This document shows positions 1 to 6,977 of a stretch of 13,703 nt of DNA, piece after piece; positions within the stretch are counted from its first letter, which is position 1; each line of letters opens with the position of its first letter. Made by a program: the position numbers and the translations under genes. Source of the DNA: an uncultured Elusimicrobia bacterium. GTDB lineage: Bacteria; RUG730. The notes under the pieces are model-generated. The model worked only from the letters and a program-made list of their open reading frames with translations, made no database searches and was not told the DNA's origin. Where the stretch lies: assembly GCA_900321865.1 (NCBI GenBank), contig ONXP01000058.1:1-13703 (forward strand), given 5' to 3'.

Positions 1-970
1 CGTCTTTTTTTAATTCTATTATCATCCTAATTCCGTCTTTATTTGACTCGTCTCTTAGATCCACTATGCCATTAATTTTTTTATCTTTCACAAGGTCGGC
101 AATAGTTTTTAGAAGCACTGCTTTATTGACTTGATAAGGGAGCTCGGTGAAAACTATTTGCTTTTTCCCCAAAGGTAAATCTTCTATCTCATACCTTCCA
201 CGCATTCTAATTGAGCCTTTTCCCGTAGAATAAGCATTAAAAATGCCTTTTTTCCCGCAAATAATTCCCTTAGTCGGAAAATCTGGCCCTTTTATAAAAT
301 TCCAAAGATCGTTTATGCTAGCCTCAGGATTATCCATAAAATATAAAATTCCATCTATCACCTCGCCCAGATTATGAGGAGGAATATTGGTCGCCATACC
401 TACCGCTATACCGCTAGAACCATTTATTAAAAGATTTGGCAAAAGACTAGGCAATACACTAGGTTCTTCTCTAGATCCGTCAAAATTTGGGAAAAAATCG
501 ACCGTGTTTTTATCAATATCACGAAGCATCTCATCTGTGATATCCATCATTTTTACTTCGGTATACCTATAAGCAGCAGCAGAATCGCCATCAATAGATC
601 CAAAGTTTCCCTGCCCCTTTATCAGAGGATACCTTAGGGAAAAGTCCTGGGCAAGCCGCACCATTGTATTATAAACTGCCATATCGCCATGCGGATGATA
701 TTTACCCAAAACATCTCCGACAACAGTAGCAGATTTTCTAAAAGGTTTGTTATAATAAAGACCTAATTCTTTCATCGCATATAAAATTCGCCTATGAACA
801 GGCTTTAGACCGTCTCTCACATCAGGAAGAGCCCTACCTATGATAACACTCATAGCATATTCTAGATAGGCTTTTTTCATCTCAGCTTCTACATTTCCAG
901 AATATACTCCAGAATTTAGATTGTCTAAAAATTCTAAATCTTCATCAGAAACTATTTTCTTCTTTGACAT
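1..970 (-). CDS. gyrA: DNA gyrase subunit A, N-terminal part (cut by window edge)
   Basis: GyrA is the breakage-reunion subunit of DNA gyrase and, with GyrB, introduces negative supercoils using ATP. I translated the minus strand from the ATG at 970; it stays open to base 2, giving 323 residues. Clear family blocks follow: [20 protein letters not shown] (about 35-54), the HPHGD helix (92-96), [15 protein letters not shown] (119-133), the catalytic Tyr136 in RYTE, and [10 protein letters not shown] further on. The start has an AGAGG ribosome site 6-7 nt upstream. About 10-15 residues precede the usual GyrA N-terminus. At the quinolone-contact positions Met97 and Asn101 replace the common Ser and Asp. 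G+C is visibly higher than in the other genes here. ParC is the alternative, but block wording and spacing fit GyrA better. The wing, tower and C-terminal beta-pinwheel lie outside the window. Confidence 0.95.
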   Translation of the reverse strand, partial: MSKKKIVSDEDLEFLDNLNSGVYSGNVEAEMKKAYLEYAMSVIIGRALPDVRDGLKPVHRRILYAMKELGLYYNKPFRKSATVVGDVLGKYHPHGDMAVYNTMVRLAQDFSLRYPLIKGQGNFGSIDGDSAAAYRYTEVKMMDITDEMLRDIDKNTVDFFPNFDGSREEPSVLPSLLPNLLINGSSGIAVGMATNIPPHNLGEVIDGILYFMDNPEASINDLWNFIKGPDFPTKGIICGKKGIFNAYSTGKGSIRMRGRYEIEDLPLGKKQIVFTELPYQVNKAVLLKTIADLVKDKKINGIVDLRDESNKDGIRMIIELKKD

Positions 971-1137
971 ATTTACCTCTGGAACTAAAAATTTCTTTTA
1001 TTTTATTGTATATATTTTTTTATTTTTAAAAAATTATTTTTTTATTTTAGACATTTTTTCTTTTTATAAACTCTTCAATCGAATTTATAAAAAAATAAAT
1101 ATTTATCTATTATTTTTCACAATATTTTTTGCTTTTT

Positions 1138-1578
1138 CTAATCTTTTTTATTTTCATTTTTATAACCAGTCATTCCTATTGCTATAATATTTGTATAATC
1201 TGTATAATGAAGAAGTGCATTTGCATAATGAACTTCTCCATTTACAGCATAGGAATCAATGTTTTTATATAAAAATTCATTTTTATTATTCCTATTTTCA
1301 ACCTGACCATTTCATTTAATTTTACTAATTTATTTTCGTATCCTTTATACTCTATTAATATTGGCCAATAATTCATATTTTTATCTTAATAATAACTTGC
1401 AATCAAGTCTATTGCCACCTTTTCCGCCCATTTTTGACCAATATTTATTTAATACATTGTCAATTTCAGTATTCAAAGAATCTTGCTCTAATTTAAATCA
1501 AGATTATAATTTTTAAGCCAACCATTAGCTAGATCTTTAATATTAGGCTCTACTGATTTGATTTTTTTCTTTAGACAT
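1138..1578 (-). pseudogene. Remnant of a restriction-modification protein, N-terminal nuclease region, four frameshifts
   Basis: No long frame is open here, but the minus strand reads as one protein if the frame changes four times. It starts at an ATG (1578) behind a GGAAGGA ribosome site. Segments: MSKEK, then KSVEPNIKDLANGWLKNYN (to about 1491), EQDSLNTEIDNVLNKYWSKM and GGKGGNRLDCKLLL (to about 1386), DKNMNYWPILIEYKGYENKL (to about 1311), then NIDSYAVNGEVHYANALLHY, ending at a TAG (1138-1140). The shifts lie mostly in A/T runs and are a mix of +1 and -1/-2. From memory, this text matches the N-terminal nuclease domain of large combined restriction/N6-adenine methyltransferase proteins; the Asp in NRLD and the EYK fit a PD-(D/E)XK site. 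Only about 150 codons of an expected much longer gene survive, and the methyltransferase part is gone. Family name is by recall; the coding fossil itself is clear. Confidence 0.8.
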
Positions 1579-1889
1579 TTTTCCTTCCAAAAATTAACAT
1601 TTATTTACAAAACTAAGAAAATTTTATTTTTATTCAAATTTTTATATTTTATATTAATTTTTTCTAATTATATCTCAATTCTATTCTAATAAATTATTAT
1701 AAATTCCCATTAATTTATAAATTACAAATTCAATTTTTACTAAACTTTTTAAATATAAACATTTAAAACGTTTTTCTAAAAAAAGCATTTTATTTTAGTT
1801 TTTTTATCAAATAAAATTTATAAAATATTAGGTTTATTATTGGTTTCATTTTTCTTATTTTAAATTTTTTAATTTTAAAGGTTTTCTTT
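1579..1889. other. AT-rich spacer between the restriction remnant and tag
   Basis: About 310 bp, almost wholly A and T. I read both strands and see no sustained coding text and no GC-rich hairpin. It should hold the promoter of tag (plus) and formerly that of the restriction gene (minus), but A/T runs make -10-like matches meaningless. The only functional element I can support is the AAAGG ribosome site at 1877-1881 ahead of tag. Confidence 0.5.
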
Positions 1890-2444
1890 ATGGAAAAAAA
1901 TCGTTGCAATTGGAAATTTTCTTCAAAAAAAATGTTAATTTATCACGATATCAGATGGTGCAAACCTCTTCACAATGACAATGAGCTTTTTGCAATGCTT
2001 ATTTTAGAAGGGGCACAGGCAGGATTGTCCTGGAGCACAATTTTAAATCGCGAAGAGAATTATAGAAAGGCTTTTGATAATTTTGACCCTGAAATTGTTG
2101 CCAAATATGACGATAACTATATTCTGGAATTAATGAATAATAAAGGCATTATCAGAAATAAACTAAAAATCATTTCTGCAATAAAAAATGCTCAAAATTT
2201 TTTAAAGATAAAAGAAAAATTTGAAAGTTTTGATAAATATATCTGGAATTTTACGGATGGAAAAATTATAGATAAAAAATATAAAAATTTAAAGGATATT
2301 CCAGCAAAATCTGATTTGTCAGAAAAAATTAGTAAAGATTTAAAAGCTAGAGGCTTTAGCTTTGTAGGCCCTACTATTATTTATTCGTATCTCCAAGGTA
2401 TAGGGATATATAACGATCATATAGAAACTTGTGATTACAGATAA
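1890..2444 (+). CDS. tag: DNA-3-methyladenine glycosylase I
   Basis: Tag excises 3-methyladenine from alkylated DNA as the first step of base excision repair, in the cytoplasm. The 184-residue product has the usual length. Cys6, His19, His177 and Cys181 match in order and spacing the four zinc ligands of the E. coli enzyme (Cys4, His17, His175, Cys179). Glu40 in LEGAQAGLSW corresponds to the catalytic Glu38, with Trp48 and Tyr18 lining the base pocket. RGFSFVGPTIIYSYLQ (154-169) is the other family block. The ATG at 1890 has AAAGG at 1877-1881, 8 nt upstream, and puts Cys6 at the expected distance from the N-terminus. The gene stands alone between two non-coding stretches and is divergent from the restriction remnant, as an accessory repair gene would be. 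It has no frame damage and looks functional. Confidence 0.95.
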   Translation: MEKNRCNWKFSSKKMLIYHDIRWCKPLHNDNELFAMLILEGAQAGLSWSTILNREENYRKAFDNFDPEIVAKYDDNYILELMNNKGIIRNKLKIISAIKNAQNFLKIKEKFESFDKYIWNFTDGKIIDKKYKNLKDIPAKSDLSEKISKDLKARGFSFVGPTIIYSYLQGIGIYNDHIETCDYR

Positions 2445-2985
2445 AAATTAAAAAAATTTTTAAAAATAGAATTTTAATAAAAAAATATATGATTTTAATT
2501 TATTCAATTTAATAAAAAGAAACTTAAAAAATTTTATTTGTAATCAAAATAAATTAATATTTGATTTGATTTAACTTGTTTTGCTTAGAAAAATTTCAAA
2601 ATTTAAACTTTTAATAAAAATTTTTAAATAATTTAAATGTTTATTAAACTGAAAATTAATAAAATATAACAAAAATCATTAAAAATTTAATGTAAAGTAA
2701 CAATAAAAATTAATTATTTGACTTAATTTAACTCAATTTAATTTTCAATTTAGAAGTTTTTTAAATAAAAAATTTAAACTTTTGAAAAAATTTTTTATTG
2801 ATTTTATAATCTAAAAAATTAGTACCAAAATCCGATCCTAATAGATATTTCAGCATTATTTTTTTTATTTAAAAAGCAAAACTTAATTTTTTTTAAATCA
2901 AGATGCGCTAAAACAAAAAAATTTCAAATAAAACAGAAAGATTGAAATTTTATAATACCAATCTAAAAAGAAATCTAAAAAATAA
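2445..2985. other. Very AT-rich spacer between tag and the tRNA-Gly gene
   Basis: About 540 bp of A/T-dominated DNA with many short poly-A and poly-T runs. I see no intact gene, no GC-rich terminator hairpin and no ordered repeat. The segment around 2819-2914 has noticeably more G and C and reads on the minus strand as a 31-codon fragment (see findings). Both flanking transcripts (tag, plus; secG-tRNAs, minus) end into this region, so it must contain their 3' ends. Confidence 0.5.
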
Positions 2986-3058
<73 letters not shown>

Positions 3059-3077
3059 ATAAAAAATATTAAAAAAG

Positions 3078-3159
3078 TGCTGGAGATGGGACTCGAACCC
3101 ATACAGATTACTCCACACGCCCCTCAAACGTGCACGTCTACCAGTTCCGTCACTCCAGC
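3078..3159 (-). tRNA. tRNA-Leu, anticodon GAG
   Basis: An 82-nt class II tRNA. The acceptor GCTGGAG pairs with CTCCAGC, with discriminator A. A 3-bp D stem surrounds GAACTGGTAGA. The anticodon stem CACGT/GCGTG (one T:G pair) holds the loop TTGAGGG, giving GAG. A long variable arm is followed by the T arm ATGGG/CCCAT around TTCGAGT. The 5' end lies only 5 nt after the secG stop codon, and CCA is not encoded. The E. coli gene for this isoacceptor (leuU) also follows secG. Confidence 0.95.
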
Positions 3160-3164
3160 AAAAA

Positions 3165-3551
3165 TTAATTTTGCCCATTAGAACCAGTAGAAACTGCTAC
3201 ACTTTCAGAGATTCCACTTTCATTATTTGTAAGACTATTTTTTTCTACTACTCTAGGATCTTTCATATCAGGTATAGTAGGATTAGGTGGCATAATATTC
3301 ATAAGAGAACTCGCATTTATTCTCTTAGATGTCAAAAATGTCAAAGAAAAAGATGTAACCATAAACATAATAGCAAGTGTTAAAGTCAATCTCTTTAAAA
3401 TAACATTACCAGAGGCAGTAGTCACTATAGCCTCACTAGTACCTCCACCCACTAATCCAGAAAGTCCAAAAGATTTCCCTACTTGAAGCAAAACTATCAT
3501 TATTAACAAAAGACAAACTATACAATGGATAATTAGCACGAAAGTATACAA
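3165..3551 (-). CDS. secG: Protein translocase subunit SecG, TTG start
   Basis: SecG is the small inner-membrane subunit of SecYEG and aids the ATP-driven export motor SecA. The product is 128 residues. TM1 covers about 2-23 (hydrophobic, ending in VLLQ), followed by the typical GKSFGLSGLVGGG loop. TM2 covers about 48-69, then comes a hydrophilic Asn/Ser-rich tail of about 55 residues, longer than in E. coli SecG. I place the start at TTG 3551 because GGAGG (3557-3561) lies 5 nt upstream and the N-terminus then reads MYTFVLIIH, as in other SecG proteins. A TTG at 3563 is in frame, but the ribosome site falls inside that extension. tRNA-Leu(GAG) follows 5 nt after the stop. A possible promoter lies at 3581-3608. 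Confidence 0.93.
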   Translation of the reverse strand: MYTFVLIIHCIVCLLLIMIVLLQVGKSFGLSGLVGGGTSEAIVTTASGNVILKRLTLTLAIMFMVTSFSLTFLTSKRINASSLMNIMPPNPTIPDMKDPRVVEKNSLTNNESGISESVAVSTGSNGQN

Positions 3552-3556
3552 GGAAA

Positions 3557-3561
3557 CCTCC
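3557..3561 (-). promoter_or_regulatory. Shine-Dalgarno site deciding the secG start
   Basis: GGAGG on the minus strand sits 5 nt before the TTG at 3551. It overlaps the only other in-frame upstream candidate (TTG 3563), so it can serve the downstream codon only. Confidence 0.75.
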
Positions 3562-3580
3562 AAAACCTTGAGATATTTTT

Positions 3581-3608
3581 ATATTACTTTTTTATTTTAT
3601 TTTTTCAA
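3581..3608 (-). promoter_or_regulatory. Possible promoter of the secG-tRNA-Leu-tRNA-Gly unit
   Basis: On the minus strand TTGAAA (3608-3603) is followed after 16 nt by TAATAT (3586-3581), 30 nt before the secG start. The -35 matches the consensus at 5 of 6 positions and the -10 at 4 of 6. In DNA this AT-rich such matches are common, so this is a candidate only. Confidence 0.35.
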
Positions 3609-3670
3609 GTTTTTATTTTTATTTATTTTATTTTTATTTAAAATTTTTCTCTCGATTTTTAAATTTTATA

Positions 3671-3698
3671 TTAAAATTATTTTTTTTATTTGTATAAT
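3671..3698 (+). promoter_or_regulatory. Possible promoter of the trmB-xerD run
   Basis: A perfect TATAAT lies at 3693-3698, preceded by TG, 27 nt before the trmB start. The -35 region holds only a weak TTAAAA (3671-3676). This is the only spacer upstream of the run (3552-3725), which it shares back to back with secG, so a promoter is expected here. Confidence 0.4.
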
Positions 3699-3725
3699 TA
3701 AAAATCATTTATTTTAGGATTTTTT

Positions 3726-4331
3726 ATGAGAGTGAGAACTCATGCCAATCCTTTTTCTTACACAGAAAGGACAAAAAATATAGATTATTCTCTGCTTTTG
3801 CCAAAAAATATTTTTTTAGATTTTGAAATAGGCTCAGGACAAGGTTTTTTTTTAAAAGAATATGCTATAAAACATTCTGAGAGAAATATTATTGGAACAG
3901 AAATTAGAAAACCTCTCTTTTTAAGGCTTAAGAATGAGCTTATTTCACAAAACATCAAAAATGCCATAATTTTAAATTCTAGAGCAGAATTTTGCATAGA
4001 AGATAATATTTTAGATAATTCTATAGACAAATTTTTTATTTTTCATCCTGATCCTTGGTTAAAAAATAAACATCATAAAAGGCGAATAATAAACAACGAT
4101 TTTTTAAATTTAATGTATAAAAAATTAAAAAATGGAGGAAAAATTTATATTTCTACTGATGTTGAAACATTGTGGCTGGATATGAATAAAATTATAAATT
4201 TAAATAAAAAATTTACAAAACTAGATTTTGATCCTTTTTGGGAAGAAGATTATTTTACGGATTGGAGTATTTTTTCAAAAAATGACAATAGAAAAAATTT
4301 TTTCGGGACATTTTGCAAAATAAAATTATGA
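3726..4331 (+). CDS. trmB: tRNA (guanine-N7-)-methyltransferase
   Basis: TrmB methylates G46 in the variable loop of tRNAs using S-adenosylmethionine. The 201-residue product is close to the family length. The SAM-binding block is EIGSGQG (34-40) and the acidic strand-2 end is GTEIRK (57-62). The signature HPDPW (107-111) is followed by the basic HHKRR (116-120), and GGKIYISTD (137-145) forms a late strand. The usual C-terminal T-x-F-E motif appears here as TDWSIFSKNDNR, a drifted version. The ATG at 3726 has AGGA 6 nt upstream and gives an N-terminus (MRVRTHANPF) typical of the family. It is the first gene of a plus-strand run, and its TGA overlaps the ispE ATG by 4 nt (ATGA), implying coupled translation. 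Confidence 0.93.
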   Translation: MRVRTHANPFSYTERTKNIDYSLLLPKNIFLDFEIGSGQGFFLKEYAIKHSERNIIGTEIRKPLFLRLKNELISQNIKNAIILNSRAEFCIEDNILDNSIDKFFIFHPDPWLKNKHHKRRIINNDFLNLMYKKLKNGGKIYISTDVETLWLDMNKIINLNKKFTKLDFDPFWEEDYFTDWSIFSKNDNRKNFFGTFCKIKL

Positions 4332-5173
4332 AATACAAAGCCTTTGCTAAAATAAATTTATATTTAGAGATCGTCGGGACTAATAAAAATGGTTATCACC
4401 TTTTGGAAACTATTTTTCAGGAAATCAGCCTTTTTGATGAGTTAGATTTTGAAATTATAAATGACGATAAAATTAATATTTCTGTTTCTGGAGATTATCC
4501 TGTTCCTTTGGGCGAAAATAATTTAATTTATAAAACAATCGATTTAATGAAAAAAAATTTTAAAATAAATAAAGGTATAAATGTAAAACTTAAAAAAAAT
4601 ATTCCTCTAGGTGCAGGGCTGGGCGGTGGATCTAGTGATGCTGCGACTTCTATAAAATTTTTTCAAGATTATTTTAATATAGAAATAAAGCCAGATTTTA
4701 CAGCAAGCCTAGGAGCAGATGTTCCTTTTTTTTTAGAGGGAAAAAGATGTTTTGCAGCTGGTATCGGCGAAAATTTACTTCCCATAAAAAATTATAATAA
4801 AAAATATATTATTTTGGTCTATCCAAATATAAATGTAAATACTACTGTAATATATAAAAAATTCGACGAGGTTTATAAAAATAGCTTATATATTTCTAAA
4901 AAATCTTTGACAGATAAAATAAAAAAAAGTAATCTTTTAAAAACTGATTTAGATTTTGAATATTTTAATAGATTGGAAGAAATTGCTTTTTTTCTGTTTC
5001 CAGAATTAAAAATTGTAAAAAATAGATTTAAATTTTTTAAGCTTGACTCTTTGATGTCTGGTAGTGGTTCTTCTATTTTTGGTATTACAGACGATTTAGA
5101 AAAAGCTAATTTTATTAAAAAAGATTTTTTGACAAATACTAATTATTGTGTTTGGGTTTTAGAAGAAATATAG
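4328..5173 (+). CDS. ispE: 4-diphosphocytidyl-2-C-methyl-D-erythritol kinase
   Basis: IspE phosphorylates CDP-ME in the non-mevalonate (MEP) isoprenoid pathway. The 281-residue protein shows the GHMP kinase pattern. Lys8 (AKIN) and Asp131 (GADVPFF) are the catalytic pair. The ATP loop PLGAGLGGGSSDAA covers 93-106 and the late SLMSGSGSSIFG loop about 231-242. I take the ATG at 4328 as the start because it overlaps the trmB stop (ATGA) and gives the usual short N-terminus. An in-frame TTG at 4313 would add five residues and has no well-placed ribosome site. The helix between the ATP loop and GADVPFF looks several residues shorter than in most homologues. The gene implies that this organism makes isoprenoids by the MEP route. 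Confidence 0.95.
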   Translation: MKYKAFAKINLYLEIVGTNKNGYHLLETIFQEISLFDELDFEIINDDKINISVSGDYPVPLGENNLIYKTIDLMKKNFKINKGINVKLKKNIPLGAGLGGGSSDAATSIKFFQDYFNIEIKPDFTASLGADVPFFLEGKRCFAAGIGENLLPIKNYNKKYIILVYPNINVNTTVIYKKFDEVYKNSLYISKKSLTDKIKKSNLLKTDLDFEYFNRLEEIAFFLFPELKIVKNRFKFFKLDSLMSGSGSSIFGITDDLEKANFIKKDFLTNTNYCVWVLEEI

Positions 5174-5200
5174 TTTTATCTTTTTTTAGAGGGTTATAAT

Positions 5201-5461
5201 ATGGAAATTACTGAAGTGAACATTTTTTTACAAAATGAAGAAAGATTAAAAGCTTATGTTTCTATTACATTTGATAATGTGTTTGTCGTTAGAAATTTAA
5301 AAATTATAGATGGTAAAAAGGGATTATTTGTTTCTATGCCTAGCAGAAAGACTAAAGAGGGTGATTATAAAGATATAGCTCATCCAATAACTAATGAGAT
5401 GCGCGATTTGATAGAAAAAAAAGTTTTATTAGCTTATAACGATAAATTAAAAAATAGTTAG
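5201..5461 (+). CDS. spoVG: SpoVG family regulator
   Basis: SpoVG is a small nucleic-acid-binding regulator, first known from Bacillus sporulation and septation but present in many non-spore-formers. The 86-residue product starts MEITEVNIF and carries the family core LKAYVSITFDNVFVVRNLKI and the GLFVSMPSRK motif, then DIAHPIT and a charged C-terminal helix. AGAGGG (5188-5193) lies 7 nt before the ATG. It follows ispE by 27 nt and precedes tRNA-Gln by 12 nt. The ispE-spoVG-glmU neighbourhood is also known in Firmicutes. No sporulation gene is visible nearby, so a general regulatory role is more likely here; that is inference. Confidence 0.95.
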   Translation: MEITEVNIFLQNEERLKAYVSITFDNVFVVRNLKIIDGKKGLFVSMPSRKTKEGDYKDIAHPITNEMRDLIEKKVLLAYNDKLKNS

Positions 5462-5473
5462 ATAATTTAAAAT

Positions 5474-5545
5474 TGGGATGTGGCCAAGTGGTAAGGCTCA
5501 TGATTTTGGTTCATGCATTCGGAGGTTCGAATCCTCCCATCCCAG
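5474..5545 (+). tRNA. tRNA-Gln, anticodon UUG
   Basis: A 72-nt cloverleaf. The acceptor TGGGATG pairs with CATCCCA, with the U1-A72 pair typical of tRNA-Gln and discriminator G. The D arm is GGCCAAGTGGTAAGGCT. The anticodon stem CATGA/TCATG surrounds TTTTGGT with TTG at 34-36, and the T arm is GGAGG/CCTCC around TTCGAAT. CCA is not encoded. It lies inside the plus-strand run, 12 nt after spoVG and 25 nt before glmU, so it is probably cut out of the mRNA. Confidence 0.96.
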
Positions 5546-5570
5546 TTTTTTAATAGGATAATTTTTTGTT

Positions 5571-6977
5571 ATGAAAAATACTTTCTTAGCACTAATTTTA
5601 GCAGCTGGCAAGGGAACTAGGATGAAGTCTTCTCTTCCTAAAGTTCTTCACAAAATCAATAATAAATCTATGATTTTTTGGGTTATTAACTCATTAAAAC
5701 ATCTTGATATCAAAAAATATTTTATAGTTTTAGGTCATGAAAAAGATGTTATAAAAAATCATTTTGTTTCATCAGATGAATTTAAAAATTTTGATCAAAA
5801 AAAATTCAATTTTATTTCACAAAAAAATCAATTAGGAACAGGTGATGCCTTAAAGGTTTCTTTAGATTTTTTTAAAAATCAGGGTGAAAACATTTTAGTT
5901 TTATCTGGTGATACTCCTTTGATTCAAGAAAAAACTTTACAAAATTTAATGAAAAGACATATTGAAACTTGTTCTGATATAACTCTTTTAACTGCTAATA
6001 TTCCCGATTCAAAATCTTATGGTAGAATAAAAAGAGATAAAAATAAAGACATAATGGAAATTGTTGAAGAAAAAAATGCTAATGAAGAAGAAAAACAAAT
6101 TAAAGAAATTAATTCTGGAATATATGCTTTTAAAACAGAATTTTTAGAAAAATATTTAAATTTTATAAAGCCTAATGGAATTACGAAAGAATTTTATTTG
6201 ACTGATCTAGTAAAAATTGCATATTTAGAAAATAAAAAAATATCTAGTTTTACTTTAGATAATTTTGACGAAATTATTGGAATAAACGATAAATTTACTT
6301 TGTCAGTCGCAAATCAAAAAATGAGAAATTTAATAAATAAAAATTTTATGTTAAACGGAGTAATTTTAGAAAATCCCGATACGATAGAGATTGATAGCAC
6401 GGCTGAAATAGAAGAGGATACAGTTATATCCCAGGGAACCATCATTAAAGAAAATGTAAAAATTGGGAAAAATTGCAAAATTGGGCCTTTTACATTTCTA
6501 AAAAATACTGAAATTGCTGACAATGTAGAAATAAAATATTCGTATTCTGAAGATGCATTTATAGGTGAAAATTCTAAAATTGGACCTTTTTCTCACATCA
6601 GGCCTAATTCACATATTCATAAAAATGTCAAAATTGGAAATTTTACAGAAATAAAATCTAGCACAATAAAAGACAATTCTAAAGTTTCACATCTTAGTTA
6701 TATAGGCGATGCGATTTTAGAAAATAATATTAATATAGGAGCAGGAGTGATTACCTGCAATTATGACGGCAAAAAAAAACATCAAACTAAAATAGGGAAA
6801 AATACTTTTATAGGAAGTAATTCTAACCTCATAGCTCCGGTAAATATAGGAGACGGAGTTTTGATAGGGGCTGGATCTACTATTTATAAAGATGTTCCGG
6901 ACAATTCTTTGGCTATAGAACGAAGTGAACAAATTAACAAAATAGATTATTTTTATAAAAAACAATCTAATGAATGA
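5571..6977 (+). CDS. glmU: Bifunctional UDP-N-acetylglucosamine pyrophosphorylase / glucosamine-1-phosphate N-acetyltransferase
   Basis: GlmU acetylates glucosamine-1-phosphate and then couples it to UTP, giving UDP-GlcNAc for peptidoglycan and surface glycans. At 468 residues it is full length. The nucleotidyltransferase half has LAAGKGTRMKSSLPK (10-24), QLGTGDA (87-93) and LSGDTPL (111-117). A left-handed beta-helix of hexapeptide repeats begins near 265. The acetyltransferase site is present: Arg344 (RP), His374 in HLSYIGDA (equivalent to E. coli His363), NYDG (397-400) and IGSNSNLIAPV (414-424). The ATG at 5571 follows tRNA-Gln by 25 nt; the nearest purine block, AGGA (5555-5558), is 12 nt away, longer than usual, so initiation may be weak. 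The TGA overlaps xerD by 8 nt. Confidence 0.96.
   Translation: MKNTFLALILAAGKGTRMKSSLPKVLHKINNKSMIFWVINSLKHLDIKKYFIVLGHEKDVIKNHFVSSDEFKNFDQKKFNFISQKNQLGTGDALKVSLDFFKNQGENILVLSGDTPLIQEKTLQNLMKRHIETCSDITLLTANIPDSKSYGRIKRDKNKDIMEIVEEKNANEEEKQIKEINSGIYAFKTEFLEKYLNFIKPNGITKEFYLTDLVKIAYLENKKISSFTLDNFDEIIGINDKFTLSVANQKMRNLINKNFMLNGVILENPDTIEIDSTAEIEEDTVISQGTIIKENVKIGKNCKIGPFTFLKNTEIADNVEIKYSYSEDAFIGENSKIGPFSHIRPNSHIHKNVKIGNFTEIKSSTIKDNSKVSHLSYIGDAILENNINIGAGVITCNYDGKKKHQTKIGKNTFIGSNSNLIAPVNIGDGVLIGAGSTIYKDVPDNSLAIERSEQINKIDYFYKKQSNE

Noticed and set aside
1005-1010. TACAAT as a gyrA -10 box (minus strand)
   Set aside because: No -35-like hexamer at normal spacing; too common a match in this spacer to list as a promoter.
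921-1187. 88-codon plus-strand open frame over the gyrA start and restriction remnant
   Set aside because: Antisense to gyrA and the fossil; Phe/Leu-rich text typical of poly-T DNA, with no family match and no ribosome site.
2445-2480. A/T palindromes after tag as a terminator
   Set aside because: Pairing is A:T only, with no G:C stem; not distinguishable from background.
2598-2783. 15-base direct repeat AAAATTTAAACTTTT at 2598 and 2769
   Set aside because: In DNA that is about 90% A+T, roughly one such match is expected by chance in 540 bp; no further copies or regular spacing.
4313-4327. Upstream in-frame TTG start for ispE
   Set aside because: The ATG at 4328 forms an ATGA overlap with the trmB stop and gives the normal IspE N-terminus; the TTG has no properly spaced ribosome site.
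5195-5200. Perfect TATAAT just before spoVG
   Set aside because: It abuts the spoVG ATG and adjoins its ribosome site, so a transcript from it would start inside spoVG; no -35 is visible.
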